A stretch of DNA of 64,000 nucleotides from Ditylenchus dipsaci (lineage: Eukaryota; Nematoda; Chromadorea; Rhabditida; Anguinidae): contig SADC01001335.1 in the NCBI GenBank assembly GCA_004194705.1, forward strand, positions 529,803-593,802, read 5' to 3'. Shown here piece by piece: positions 23,301 to 35,300 of this stretch. The notes below the pieces were generated by a model that had not been told where the DNA came from, made no database searches, and was given only the letters and a program-made list of their open reading frames with translations. Each line of letters starts with the position of its first letter. The stretch's first letter is position 1. The translations under genes and the position numbers were made by a program.

Positions 23301-26300
23301 ATTTGCCTCCTCCCACTGAATAACTTTTTACTTGTAATCGATATTACATTGCTACTCATGCTACTATTTCCAGGTTCCTACCTCAATGGACGTAAACAGT
23401 ACCCTGGAAACCATCACAAATCACACAGATGAACTGTGTCGAGTGATCCGTGCCTTTGCTGAGCACAGACCAGTGGATGTGGCTAATAACTGTAAATGAT
23501 TCACTATCTTACATTTGGCTAGACAACCTCCTTTATTTTAGTAGCTGATGCAAAATCTGATTTTCTTGCATCTTCCTTCTCCACTGGCTTCCTGCCACCT
23601 CCTGCGACATCGCATAATGGGTAGGTTGAGGTTGGCGGATGTCATCAACAAGTTGGTGTCATTGTACCACAATTCTGGCGATTTCAGTAAGAGAAATAAT
23701 GGAATATCTAGAAGAGCATTTATATTTCAAGAAAATTTCAGACTGAAGCTAGGACAAATCCACGCTTAGATTTGGTCATAAGTGCTCACAACAGCACCAT
23801 CTCACAAATCATCTCCTACTATGCTGTAAGCATGAATGCTATCATAATACAATCGGATTCTCTGAGAAAATCTCGAAAATAGGGCCGAGAATTAATTAAC
23901 TTAATATCAATTTCACCGCTAAATATCAAATGGAGTGAAGATGCATCATTTTTCGATATTTCAATACTACAAAAGAAGAAGAAAAACTGCTTGTGCAAAG
24001 TGGTATACCGTATTCTCTCTTATAAAACCACACCCCTAATTCAAAATCGTCTTTTGACATCGTGTTTTTGACCCCACTTCTTAAAAATTTCTCTTATGCA
24101 AGTTACCATTCATTTTGTAGCTAATCCCAGTGGCTACAAAATGAGTGGTAACTTGCACAAAAGCAGTCTTCAAAAATTGGGTCAAAACGCAATGCTATAA
24201 ACACGATTTTGAACCAGGAGGAGTGGTTCTATGAGAGAGAATACGGTATTCCTCAATACAAATTTAGGGTCACATATATAGTTGAAATCGTGAAGCCTAA
24301 CAAAAGTTTATAAACTGAAAAAGCGAAACATATGGCGAGCTCATATAGCCATTAGGAAGGGAACCAAAAATTACAACACATTTTTTATTGCATCAACACA
24401 ACAATGGCGAGACAATCACACAAGAGATATTCAACAGAAGAGAACTCTAGGGATTGTATTCGATCGGCAGATTCTTGCGACGCACCATTCCATCGCCCTG
24501 GAACCATTCGCGACGGAACTGCTTGGCGGCTTCCATCAGGCGTGTTGGTCCACTCAACAGTGATGCGATCATTCTGCGTATCCTCAGTGCCAAAATCGAA
24601 CGAGTCGCAGGAGACAGCCATCAGCACGGATTCCTTCGGGTCGAGCACTCCACATGGGATCCACACCCAAGCGCTTGGAATTCGTAGTCTTGATAGCCCC
24701 CAATACGACGACCGCCCGCATTAATGATCTGCAAGTAAGAGAGTAAGATGAGGCTAGAGAATTAAGCACCGATTTAACCTTGATATGATAGGTGTGCTTG
24801 TCGTCGTAGGGAGCGTTGAAGACCACCTTGGAATTGGGCTGAGTTGCAATGTCACCTGGCGGAACAGAAGCCATCTTTCTTTTCGGAGCAGCAGAGAGCG
24901 AGAGAGAAGGGCGAGCAAGCACAACCAAAGCAGAACCACACAATGAGTCTGTCATAGAAAATTTTCGCCTTATATACTCATCCTAAAAGAAATTATTTGG
25001 ATTCATTTGGTCTCGGAATGATATCCTTCGCGTTCTTATTGAAATTTTTTGCAGGTCATGTGGATCGCGCTGTCTGTTCGCCTGGTTAGGTAAAGCTTTG
25101 TGTTTCTAACCTCCAAACATTGTCTAAATTGCTGTTTTCCAGCCAGCGCAGTTCTGAAAGAAAGGTGACCAAACAAGTCTGTGTTGCGCAAGCCTACTTT
25201 AAGTACGGAGGGTCATCGCTTGTCAAGAAGCTGCCCACGCAGCCAAGTTTATAGACCAGGTAAGTGCTTTACTGCTGTGATGATGTGGATTGAAATAATT
25301 TGATTCAGGGAGTTGATGGAGAAGGCGATGAGGATGATGATGATGATGAAGACGATATCATGGGATTTAGACCAGTTTTGCCTCCTTCTAAATGGGATGA
25401 AACCAGCTACTTTTTCTAGTCCATCCAGTTCTTCCAAACATCAGAGACCGGTCAAAGAGAAGCCTTTTGAAAGCTTCGTGAGAGAACTTATAGCTGGGTC
25501 AATTATTGTAAGTCTAACCATATAAATTACTCCGCCAGTCAATTTCAGTATTTCAAATATCAATATTTCAGACACTTTGGCCCGAGTCCACTTCCCTGAC
25601 ACTGCCCAGATTTTTGGCTGAAAATGGATTTTTCGACGCTCTAAAGGTACTGAATTCTGAATTACAGAGTGGCTATGTAAATGTCCCGAATTTTAGCTCA
25701 AAATGACATTTTGGCGTTTCCCTTTTCAATTTAATTTGCCGATTTATTTTGCATTGAACCACTTCTAAAGTAGGGCTGTCCGTAGTTGACTATAGTTTTT
25801 GCATTTTAAGTGGGTTTCTAATCCTAGATTTAAAGTAAAAAAGCGAAGATGAAGGTTTCACAAACCTTTGACCAACTGGCCATTTTCTGGGTATTTTTTT
25901 TTCTTCTAAATTTCATTAAATAATGACGTGAAATACCAGAATATAGCTGGGGTCAAACTTGCAACTTGCGATGCTTTGCGAATTAGCAAAAAACAGGCTA
26001 TCAAGACCATGAGGTATTAAGCAGAGTCTAATGGCGATGAGGCAAACGTATTGTATTATCGGGTAGGAAGGGTGAAAAATATTTCATTAACAGTTAAAAT
26101 TTGACTTTTGTTCTACCACCCTGTAAGTGTCCTTCTACTTTCCATATTATAATCTTATGTTTTTTCAGAACTACTGCTCTTTGAATGAAACATTTGTTTC
26201 TGAACTGGCTTACGCTCTACGATTTTTCCAAGGAATTTCCTATTCAGGACTAGGGAAACCCGAAATAGCATGGTAAACGATGTTGCATGTCAAAATTAAA

Positions 26301-29300
26301 AACTTCGTGATCAATTTATTTCTATTTTCAGGAAGGCATTTGAGGAGATCTCTTTGGGTGTGCTCACTGGCGATGATGCATTAAACTCCTTGCTAGGACT
26401 GATTATGTATTCCAATGACACTCCAGCAACCACAGAGCCCAAAAAACACTCCTTGGCGGAATACTACAACGAGGTGACTCTTTCTCAGAAATAATCTATT
26501 AGGGAGAGACTTACCGCACAGGGCCCCTCTTCATAATGGCCAACTTGATTTGGTACTCCGGGTGGTATCTCAAAAGGCAGTAAACTCTATATAATTTTTT
26601 TTAGCTATCAGGGTCATTTACACAGTTTAATTTTTTTATTCGTGAAATATCTATCTATTGTGTTTACTTAGATACCTCCAGATTCCGCTTATCTTGGTTT
26701 TCCCAGAAGTATAGCAAACTTTAATTATATTTAATAAAATCAGTCGTCAAAATGATTTTTCTACAGTTTTCAGATACAAACATCTGAAACTGGAAAAATT
26801 ATAATTTGGAAAGTGGGCCATGTATGAGGCTGATTCCTTTTTGTAGAAGGTCAGACCCAAACCTCGCTATTTTTCTGGTAGTTTTAGGTGATGTTGCTGT
26901 TCAAAGCCCATGGTCCTACCAAATATGTTATTCTAGCCGGAGACAAGGCTGTGCAATGTGCCAAGGACAACGACCTCTATTGGTAATTTTTTCTGACAAT
27001 TAATCGAAGTGGTAATTGATCTCTTTTCAGCCAGAGATCTTCACCACTCTATTCACTCAACAGCTAGTGTCTAAGAACTTCCGTGAGGCTCTCCGCACCC
27101 TACTAATCAATCCTAGCAAAGAAAAGCAGTCTGCTTGCCTTAGACAATTGCTTACATTTTTGGTGGATAGTGGGGACACAAGAACCCTGGTTGACCTGTC
27201 CTACGACCATTTGACCGATGTGGTTGTGGATATACTCGAGGTTGGCTGGGTTACAGGTCTGACATTAGATCTGATAGGCTATTCCAAGTGATTTCAGACC
27301 CGTTGCCGGAGTGATTCAGTCAGCAATTCGGCAGTGTCTGATATTTACGACGTCGTATTTGCTTTTCATGTGAGCCGGTGGGACTATGGCAAAGGTAGTG
27401 TTTACATAAAAATATTATTTCGTCCAGGGTCATTACTCATGGTCGGAAAATTGAATGTATATAAGTTTTGACTAAAAGCTGGGAAATGGCCGAATCTCGA
27501 TATAGCCACACCCCTCATACTATTTACTCACCCACCTTAATTTTATATTGACCCCGTGCTCACATAGGCGAGTCGAGGTCGTGGTCGATGTGGCTACCAG
27601 ACAATTTCTAATATTTTTAGAATTTGTCGCGCGACATTTTCTAATATTTTCGGTAAATTCAGGACAAAACAACCGAATTTACCGAAAAATATTAGAAAAT
27701 GTTCGCGCGACAAATTCTAAAAAATTAGAAATTGTCTGGTAGCCGGTCGATGTCGAGGTCGATCTACAAAAGTGCTCACATATGCAGGTCGAGGTCGAGC
27801 TCGAATATCCAAATTTTACTTTTTCATAATTTTTAGGAATTTTATAGCAGAGAACAAGGCAGGCCTATAAGTACATATTTAAATAGTGTGAAAATTTTTC
27901 AACACTTTTTAACACAACACCTATTTGACAAGCAGATATTCAATCTTTTCGCTAAACTTTCGGAACTTATTTTTAAAGTTTGCTCGTAGCACCCACGAGG
28001 GACTTGTTTTTCGACGGCTTATATAACTGAGTTCCCAATTTAGTGCAGTCACTTGCTGAAGACCTCTCTAAAATTTACGTACACAACAAAGCTCAGCACA
28101 AACATTGCAAAATTGAGATTTGGAAAAACTCAAAGAAAGTGGGAGAAAATTACTTAAAAGTGTCGCGCAGATGTATCAACTACCTATTTTATCTAAATAT
28201 AACCAGAAAATACTGTAATATAGAAAACTGCACCAGAAAGTGCATCGAAATAAAAAAAAGAGGCTGAGGGAGTGCTTAGGAAGGTACTTGAAAAACTTTA
28301 AAGAAGATTTAACGTGAAACTTTCACGCCGCTAGAGAAGCGCATAATTTGACACCGAATTCGGGTTAAGCATGGTCGATTTGCTTGTAAACTGCCTTCGA
28401 AAGGTTGCAGTTTCGAATCCCCCCCCCCACGGGGACTGATCAGATCGAGGAGATAACATCATATTCGTGTTTCTCGACCCCGATTTCATGAGAAAGCCGG
28501 CGTTTTTTTGGTTCTGAGAAAAAAATTTTTTTCGATCCACAGGGGGGTATCATGTTTTTTAGTCAAAATTTGAAAATTTTGAATTGGCGCCTTTGAATTT
28601 TGAAGGATTGAGGGCTGTATTGGGAGGGGAAGGGAATAATAAGGGGCCACTTTTATGGCAGAACACTATAAATTGAAATATCTGTATTCTTCGACTGCCT
28701 CACCATGTTTTTCAACTGGGCCGTGGCAAAAAGATACTCTATATGCATTTTATGATCAAGTGTACTTCTCGGAATCATGTCTAAGGTAAGTGCGTGCGCG
28801 CATCTCTAACTCTCAAGCCCCCTGCGCCCCCTTCGGGGGCGCAGGGGGCTTGGGGGCTTGGAGTTGAGATGCGCACACCCACATACCTTAGACACAAATC
28901 ACTCGAAGTGACTCTGGATACATGAAAAAGCATGCATACCAGAGTTTATTTATGCGGTAGGCCCCAGTATTCAAAACTATGTTCAACATCTTCTTGTTAG
29001 TGGGCCTTAGTCATTAGTGGCCCCCTTTTATTCCCTTCCCCTACAGCCCTTAATCCCTCTAAAATTCAAAAGGCGCCAATTCAAATTTTTCAAATTTTGA
29101 CTAAAAAACCATGATACCCCCCCTGTGGATCGAAAAAATTTTTTTTCTCAGAACCAAAAAACAGCCGGCTTTCTCATGAAATCGGGGTCGAGAAACACGA
29201 ATATGATGTTATCTCTTCGATCTGATCAGTCCCGTGGGGGGGGGGAGGATTCTGAACTCAAGCCCTTCGAAATTCATAACTCGGTGTTAAATTCAAAATT

Positions 29301-32300
29301 TCCCTCAAGAAAACAATTATTAATATTAAACTTTTCAAAATTTAAATATTTGTTGTCTTGAACGGAATTCGAAATTTTACAATGATTTCTGAGTTTTCTA
29401 AGCAAATCAACCATGCTGATCACGAATTCGACGTCAAATTTTAATAATTGCAGGCAGGGCGTGAGTTTTAGGTCAAAATTTAACAAGAAAATTGAATTTT
29501 ATAGTCTGAAAATAACTCACATCGCTCAGAATCCCACCTCAGATAGGTCAAAAGCCACTTAAGGTTGTTTTCCGGGGTTTACTGAAGCGGGAAAAACTTT
29601 TTGCGAAAATTCGGCGATTAAGCCGATCAAAGTCAAATTCTGATGAGCTTAATTAAATTTTCGCAAAAAGTCCTTCCCCTTAGTAAGCCCCGAAAAATCA
29701 ACTTTCAGTGGCTTTTGGCCTTCCTGAGGTCGGATCCTGAACGACCTAATCTATTTTCAGACTATTAATTTAATTTCTCTTAAAATTTTGACCTAAAAAT
29801 TACTCCCTGCTTGCAATTATTCAATTTTGACGTCAAATTCAGGATCAGCATGGTCGATTTGCTCATAAAACTAAAAATTATTGTAAATTTCGAATTCCGC
29901 TCAAGACAACAAATATTTTAATTTTGAAAAATTCAATTTTAATTTTTATCTTGGGGAAATTTGAAATTTCACACCGATTCATAAATTTTAAAAGAATTTT
30001 TACAAGCAAATCAACCATGCTTAACCCGAATTTGGCGTTAAAACTGTGTCGATCTGATCTTAATCTGATCTTTGCCGCCTCTTATTTTAGCGACACAAAA
30101 ATAAATAAATATAAAAAATATAAACTAGCTATAATTTATCATTACCATATCGCTATCACTTTCAGTGCAAAAAATTACATTAAATTAATATATAGGATGT
30201 AAGTACTTTCACCCGCCAAATTATTCTTTTACCCCTCCAAATTATTCATTTACCCCGCCAAATCGTAAAAATGAGTATTTCTCGGTGTTTTTAAGTCGTA
30301 AATTTTTTTCTTTCAATCATTGTGTAGCCCTGAATCTCTAGTTTCTGATAAGCTATCAACTGATATCTTGTTGTTGAGATCGGTACGTGACAATTCATCC
30401 TCTGGGACAATTCATCCTCACTTGGGAAAACGGGACGATTCATCCTCACTTGTATAAACGGGACGATTCATCCTCACTTGGTAAAACGGACGATTCATCC
30501 CCACTCAGGGACGATTCATCCTCACTCGTTAAAAAGGGACGATTCATCCTCACTCGTCAAAAAGGGACGATCCATCCTCACTATCTAAAAAGGACGATTC
30601 ATCCTCACTTGTGTAAACAGGGCAATTTATCCTCATTTATAAAAAAGGGGCGATCCATGTTCCCTTATAAAAAAGTAGCGAGTTTCGGTCTAAAGGGACA
30701 ATGCTTTTATAGAGACTGATAATAAAAGACTGTAGATGTTGGAAGACTGTTGCTCTGTTGAAATGATGTAAGGTATTCACCAATCTATTATAAGCGAGTC
30801 ATTCTCACAATGATGTTACAATGAATGAATGTTACCCTTTTGGGTTCAAATAACTTGTTTCTTAAGGAAAAAGTCCAAATTTTAGCCGACATTTATAAAA
30901 TACTTTCATACTGCTAAAAACATGTTCACGGCTAAAGTACATAATCCCCCTGGCCCGAAAATGCCCAAAATGGTGTCTTAATGGCATTTTACCTACTTTA
31001 AACTAGGTTGGTACGGTTACGGTTAATTTTGCCCTACCCGGTTTTCGGTTACCGTATTTCCTCTAATTAGCCGACACCCTCTAATAAACCGACACCCCCT
31101 ACTTTGAGGGTCCGTATCTCAGTCCACAGAAAAAAATTTACATTGCTGTTAATTGCGTTTTCTTAGCTCCTACGAGCTCTATCGATTCCGCTTTTTCGAT
31201 TTTGGATCTTCACCCGAAAATGTCGAGATCGACCCAAAATTTTCACGACTTTTGAAGGGTTGAAAAATAAACCGACATGTCGGCTAATTAGAGGAAATAC
31301 GGTAACCGCTTTTTGGGGTACCCGGTTTTCGGTTACGGTTTACCACCAGTACCCGGTTAACCGACCCGGTTTTTCCGGTTTTTCAAATTTTTCGCAAATT
31401 AGTCTTAGACGTTAAAAATTAATGTAAATTTTTTGAAACACAAATAAATCTAACTTTTTGCAGACCTCATATACCGTACCTTATTTATTAAACCCTTATG
31501 GGGGATTATTTTTCAACCGTCAAAAAGTGCGGAAATTGTCAATCAAAAATGGTCTCAACTCTGACATCCTAGCTAAAAAAAGGAGGGATAGGGGATTATT
31601 AGAGAGTGGGGGATTACTAGAGAATATACGGTAACCAGTTTTACGGTTTAATGATCTAGCCCACAAAGAATAAATTGTAGTCTAACAAATTAATATTTTG
31701 CAACAGAATTTTAATGTTTCAACGTTTGGCTCAAGCTTCATCCCGTGTTAATGAAAAAATTTTAATGTCTCAATCAGAAATGTTCTTAACTTTATTCCTT
31801 AACTAAGAATTTTCATTGTGGGGCTAAGAGGTAGAATTGCATAGCTAAAGGGTAGAATCGAAAAGTTAGGCTTTGAAAAAGTATAAATGATAAATAAATA
31901 TGAAAATGTCAAGCAAATAAGATTTTGGTTTAATTTTATTCATACTTTTAAAGAAATACACACTTTTTCTCATCCTTATTCTGAAGCACTGTTTTAGGTA
32001 TTTAACAACCCCACTAAAAGAGTTTCGAACTGAAAGTTAAGAGTTTTCAAATTTAAGGGGCGAGAAGGCATTAAAAATCTTCATCCATTAATGAAAAGAC
32101 TTTAAACTGTTTTTACACGCCAAAATACTACTTTTCTGTGAAAAGTAATAATTATCGTGACATTGTCGAATAAAAGTCAACAATTTCACGCAGATCACTA
32201 CCTTTTGACTACAGATGAATCAAGTTGAATAGAAATAGCCGAAAAAATTGGTCATGAAATTTTTTTGTCTGATCTGTCGTCAAAAGGGGTCTTCCGTATG

Positions 32301-35300
32301 ACATTAACTAATTAGAACATGAAAAAATATACAATTTAGACAGTTGCTATCGATTTTTGATACACCATTTTATCTAGTGCTTAAACCGGAAAACCCGGAT
32401 TCTGACTTACCCGGTTTTCGGTTAACCGGTTTTTCTCGTACCCGGTTTTCGGTTCCGGTTAATTAGGCCAAAACCGTCCGGTTCGGTTAACCGACCGGGT
32501 CGGTTAACCGACCGTGAACCACCCTACTTTAAACGTTAAAAAGCCAGAAAAAGTTAGTGGGAAGACACTTTTAAGCACTTTTTGAAAAATTTTTTTTTGC
32601 ATTTTTGCCTTGGGGGACCAAGGTAACTCAACCTAAAAGGGTCCGTGGATAGCCAGAAAGATGGAATTTGAACATAGTTTTGTTAACTGGGGCCTACCGC
32701 ATAAAGAAACTCTGGTATGCATACATTTTTATGCATCCAGAGTCACTTTCGAGTGATTGGTGTCTAAGGTATATGGGTGTGCGCATCTCAATTCCAAGCC
32801 ATCTCAACTCCCCTTCGGGGGCGCAGGGGGCTTGAGAAATAGAAATGCGCGCACTCACTTACCTTTTAACATGATTCCAAGCAAGACTGTTTCATAAAAC
32901 GGGTATCTCAACACGGACACGGACGATTCATCCTCACTATCTAAAAAGGACGATTCATCCTCACTTGGGAAAAGGGACGATTCATCCTCACTTGGTAAAA
33001 AGGGACAATTCATCCTCACTCGATAAAAAAGGACGATTCATCCTCATTTGGGAAAAAGGGACGATTCATCCTCACTTGTTTAAAAGCGACAATTCATCCT
33101 CACTTGGTAAAACGGACGATTCATCCCCACTCAGGGACGATTCATCCTCACTATTAAAAGGGCCGATTCATCCTCACTCGTCAAAACAGGACGATTCATC
33201 CTCACTCGTCAAAACGGGACAATTCATCCTCACTATTTATAAGGGCGATTCATCGTTCCTTTAAAAAAGGGACTTCAGATGTCTTCAGTAAATACTCTTC
33301 ATTGTCTTGATAAAAAAATTGCAATAGTTCATTGTCAATATATTTTATTTCGGGGGTATTGCTTTTCATGATCGCTCCCTTCTTTTTCGTATCTTTTACT
33401 GATTTTTATTAGCTTGCGATTACACATTTATGGTTTCAGGATGGATGCTTTCATGCAAAATGGTCAAATTAATTATGTAGAGGTTACACGTGTCTTGGCG
33501 ATTCTTGAAGCGCTACAGCAAAACAACCATGCAGTGGTACTAAGCAATATTGGAGATGCGTGAAGTTCGAAGAAAAGAATGGAAAATGCAAGGCTCGCTT
33601 GCATGCTCTGGTTTTCAGTAATATTTGTGTCAAGTTTCTTCCTCACAGCGATTCTCTAGCTTATAACCATGCATTCGATCCAATGGCAATTCCAGTCAAC
33701 AATGTCAAAGCAAATATAAAACGTCGCGCCTTAGACATCCGAGAAGTAATTTAGCTAGCTCGTGAATAGCTCCGTTTAATGTGCACTGATTTTTCAGAAG
33801 CCAAAAGAACTTTTGAATCATGAGCTCCAGTCAGTTCCATTAGCGCTAGGTCCAAGTCTAGAAGATAGTGCCACCCGCAAGATGGTACGCAGAGCGCGCA
33901 TTGCCAATCAAATTCCGGTCGTTGAATCAGCTAGGGTGGAGGATGTCGACATTCCAGCAGCATGTCAGATATACCAAGATGGTGCCGGCCGTGAAGAGCT
34001 GTTTTTGTTAGTCGATTCAGGTAAAAATGATTCGGAGAGGTGAGTTTAAATTATTATTTTGAGTTCAAGTATCATAATTATTCACAGAATTTTGCTGTTT
34101 GGACGAGAAAGGCACATAGAGTGGTCTGGAAAAATGAAATATATCTACATGGATGGGTCCTTCAGCATAACTCTTGCTCCATTCTACCAAGTTTTTATTT
34201 CTTCTTCTCATCTTTATCATTGGTTATTCAAGCCATTCAGGTTTACGCTATTCTGGCTGAGAGAAGTGCACGAGCAGCAAATGGTGGTAAGTGGGTGTTT
34301 CTTGTACTTTATGCGCTGCTCAAGTCAAAGTCTCGGGATGTGTACACAAAGCTGTTCAAAATGGTGAAACAGCTGTGGCCGGATTTCACACCTACTTCTA
34401 TTTCGGTTGACTTTGAACAAGTTGCCATACAATCTTTGATCGAAGTTTTTCCTTGTAAATTATTTTTCAGACTCTGTTATTGGATTCAGATTCAAAGATT
34501 TCTGGCTGTCTCTTTCACCTCGTGCAGAATTTTAAGAAGTAAATTGGAATATGTGGTCTTAGTGGGCGTTATCAAGAGCCTGAGTTTTCCGTCCTCGCAA
34601 GAATAATTATCTCACTCGCTTCAAGAATATTGGCAAAAGTACACCACTATCATGACTCTAGTCTTATGGCATATCTTCGAGGGCTAGCTCACAATATAGT
34701 TATGGATCAGTAAATGTTGAGAAATTTGTTTGTTTGCCCGTGTTATTCTACGGTGAAAATAAAAATTGCTTGCTGATAATGATGATTGAGGGTAACATTC
34801 ATTCATTGTAACATCATTGTGAGAATGACTCGCTTATAATAGATTGGTGAATACCTTACATCATTTCAACAGAGCAACAGTCTTCCAACATCTACAGTCT
34901 TTTAATTATCAGTCTCTATAAAAGCATTGTCCCTTTAGACCGAAACTCGCTACTTTTTTATAAGGGAACATGGATCGCCCTTTTTTATAAATGAGGATAA
35001 ATTGCCCTGTTTACACAAGTGAGGATGAATCGTCCTTTTTAGATAGTGAGGAACCACATCCTTCCAAAATGTGTTTCGACAAAAAAATTAAGCTTTTCAT
35101 GTCGTACATTACAGCTCGTAATTAGGCTAGTGAACATGGGCCGGAGTATAGAGCAACCCCCCTGGCCCGATAACCGGTCTAAACCTCGTTTTTACGCGAT
35201 TTCAACAATTTTACGTATAGAAAAGATGAAAAAACAATTAGGAAAGCACTTTTCACAAAAAAAATTTTGACCGAAAATCGACTTTTTGGCCGTTCTGTAG

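Larger units (their letters stand above)
31004..32526. mobile_element. hAT-like element with CGGTTTTCGGTTAACCGG arrays (TSD CTTTAAAC)
   Basis: A 1523-bp element with ends TAGGTTGGTACGGT and, inverted, TAGGGTGGTTCACGGTCGG, flanked by a perfect 8-bp duplication CTTTAAAC (30996-31003 and 32527-32534). Arrays of ACCCGGTTTTCGGTTAACCG lie just inside both ends. Two TA-flanked MITEs are nested (31052-31302 and 31474-31631). An inverted copy is at 35750-37261. Confidence 0.87.

Noticed and set aside
30387..30719. Open frames through the GGACGATTCATCCTCAC arrays (also at 32965-33264 and 37651-37928)
   Set aside because: The frame stays open only because of the repeat sequence; the peptides are IHPH/SSSL repeats.
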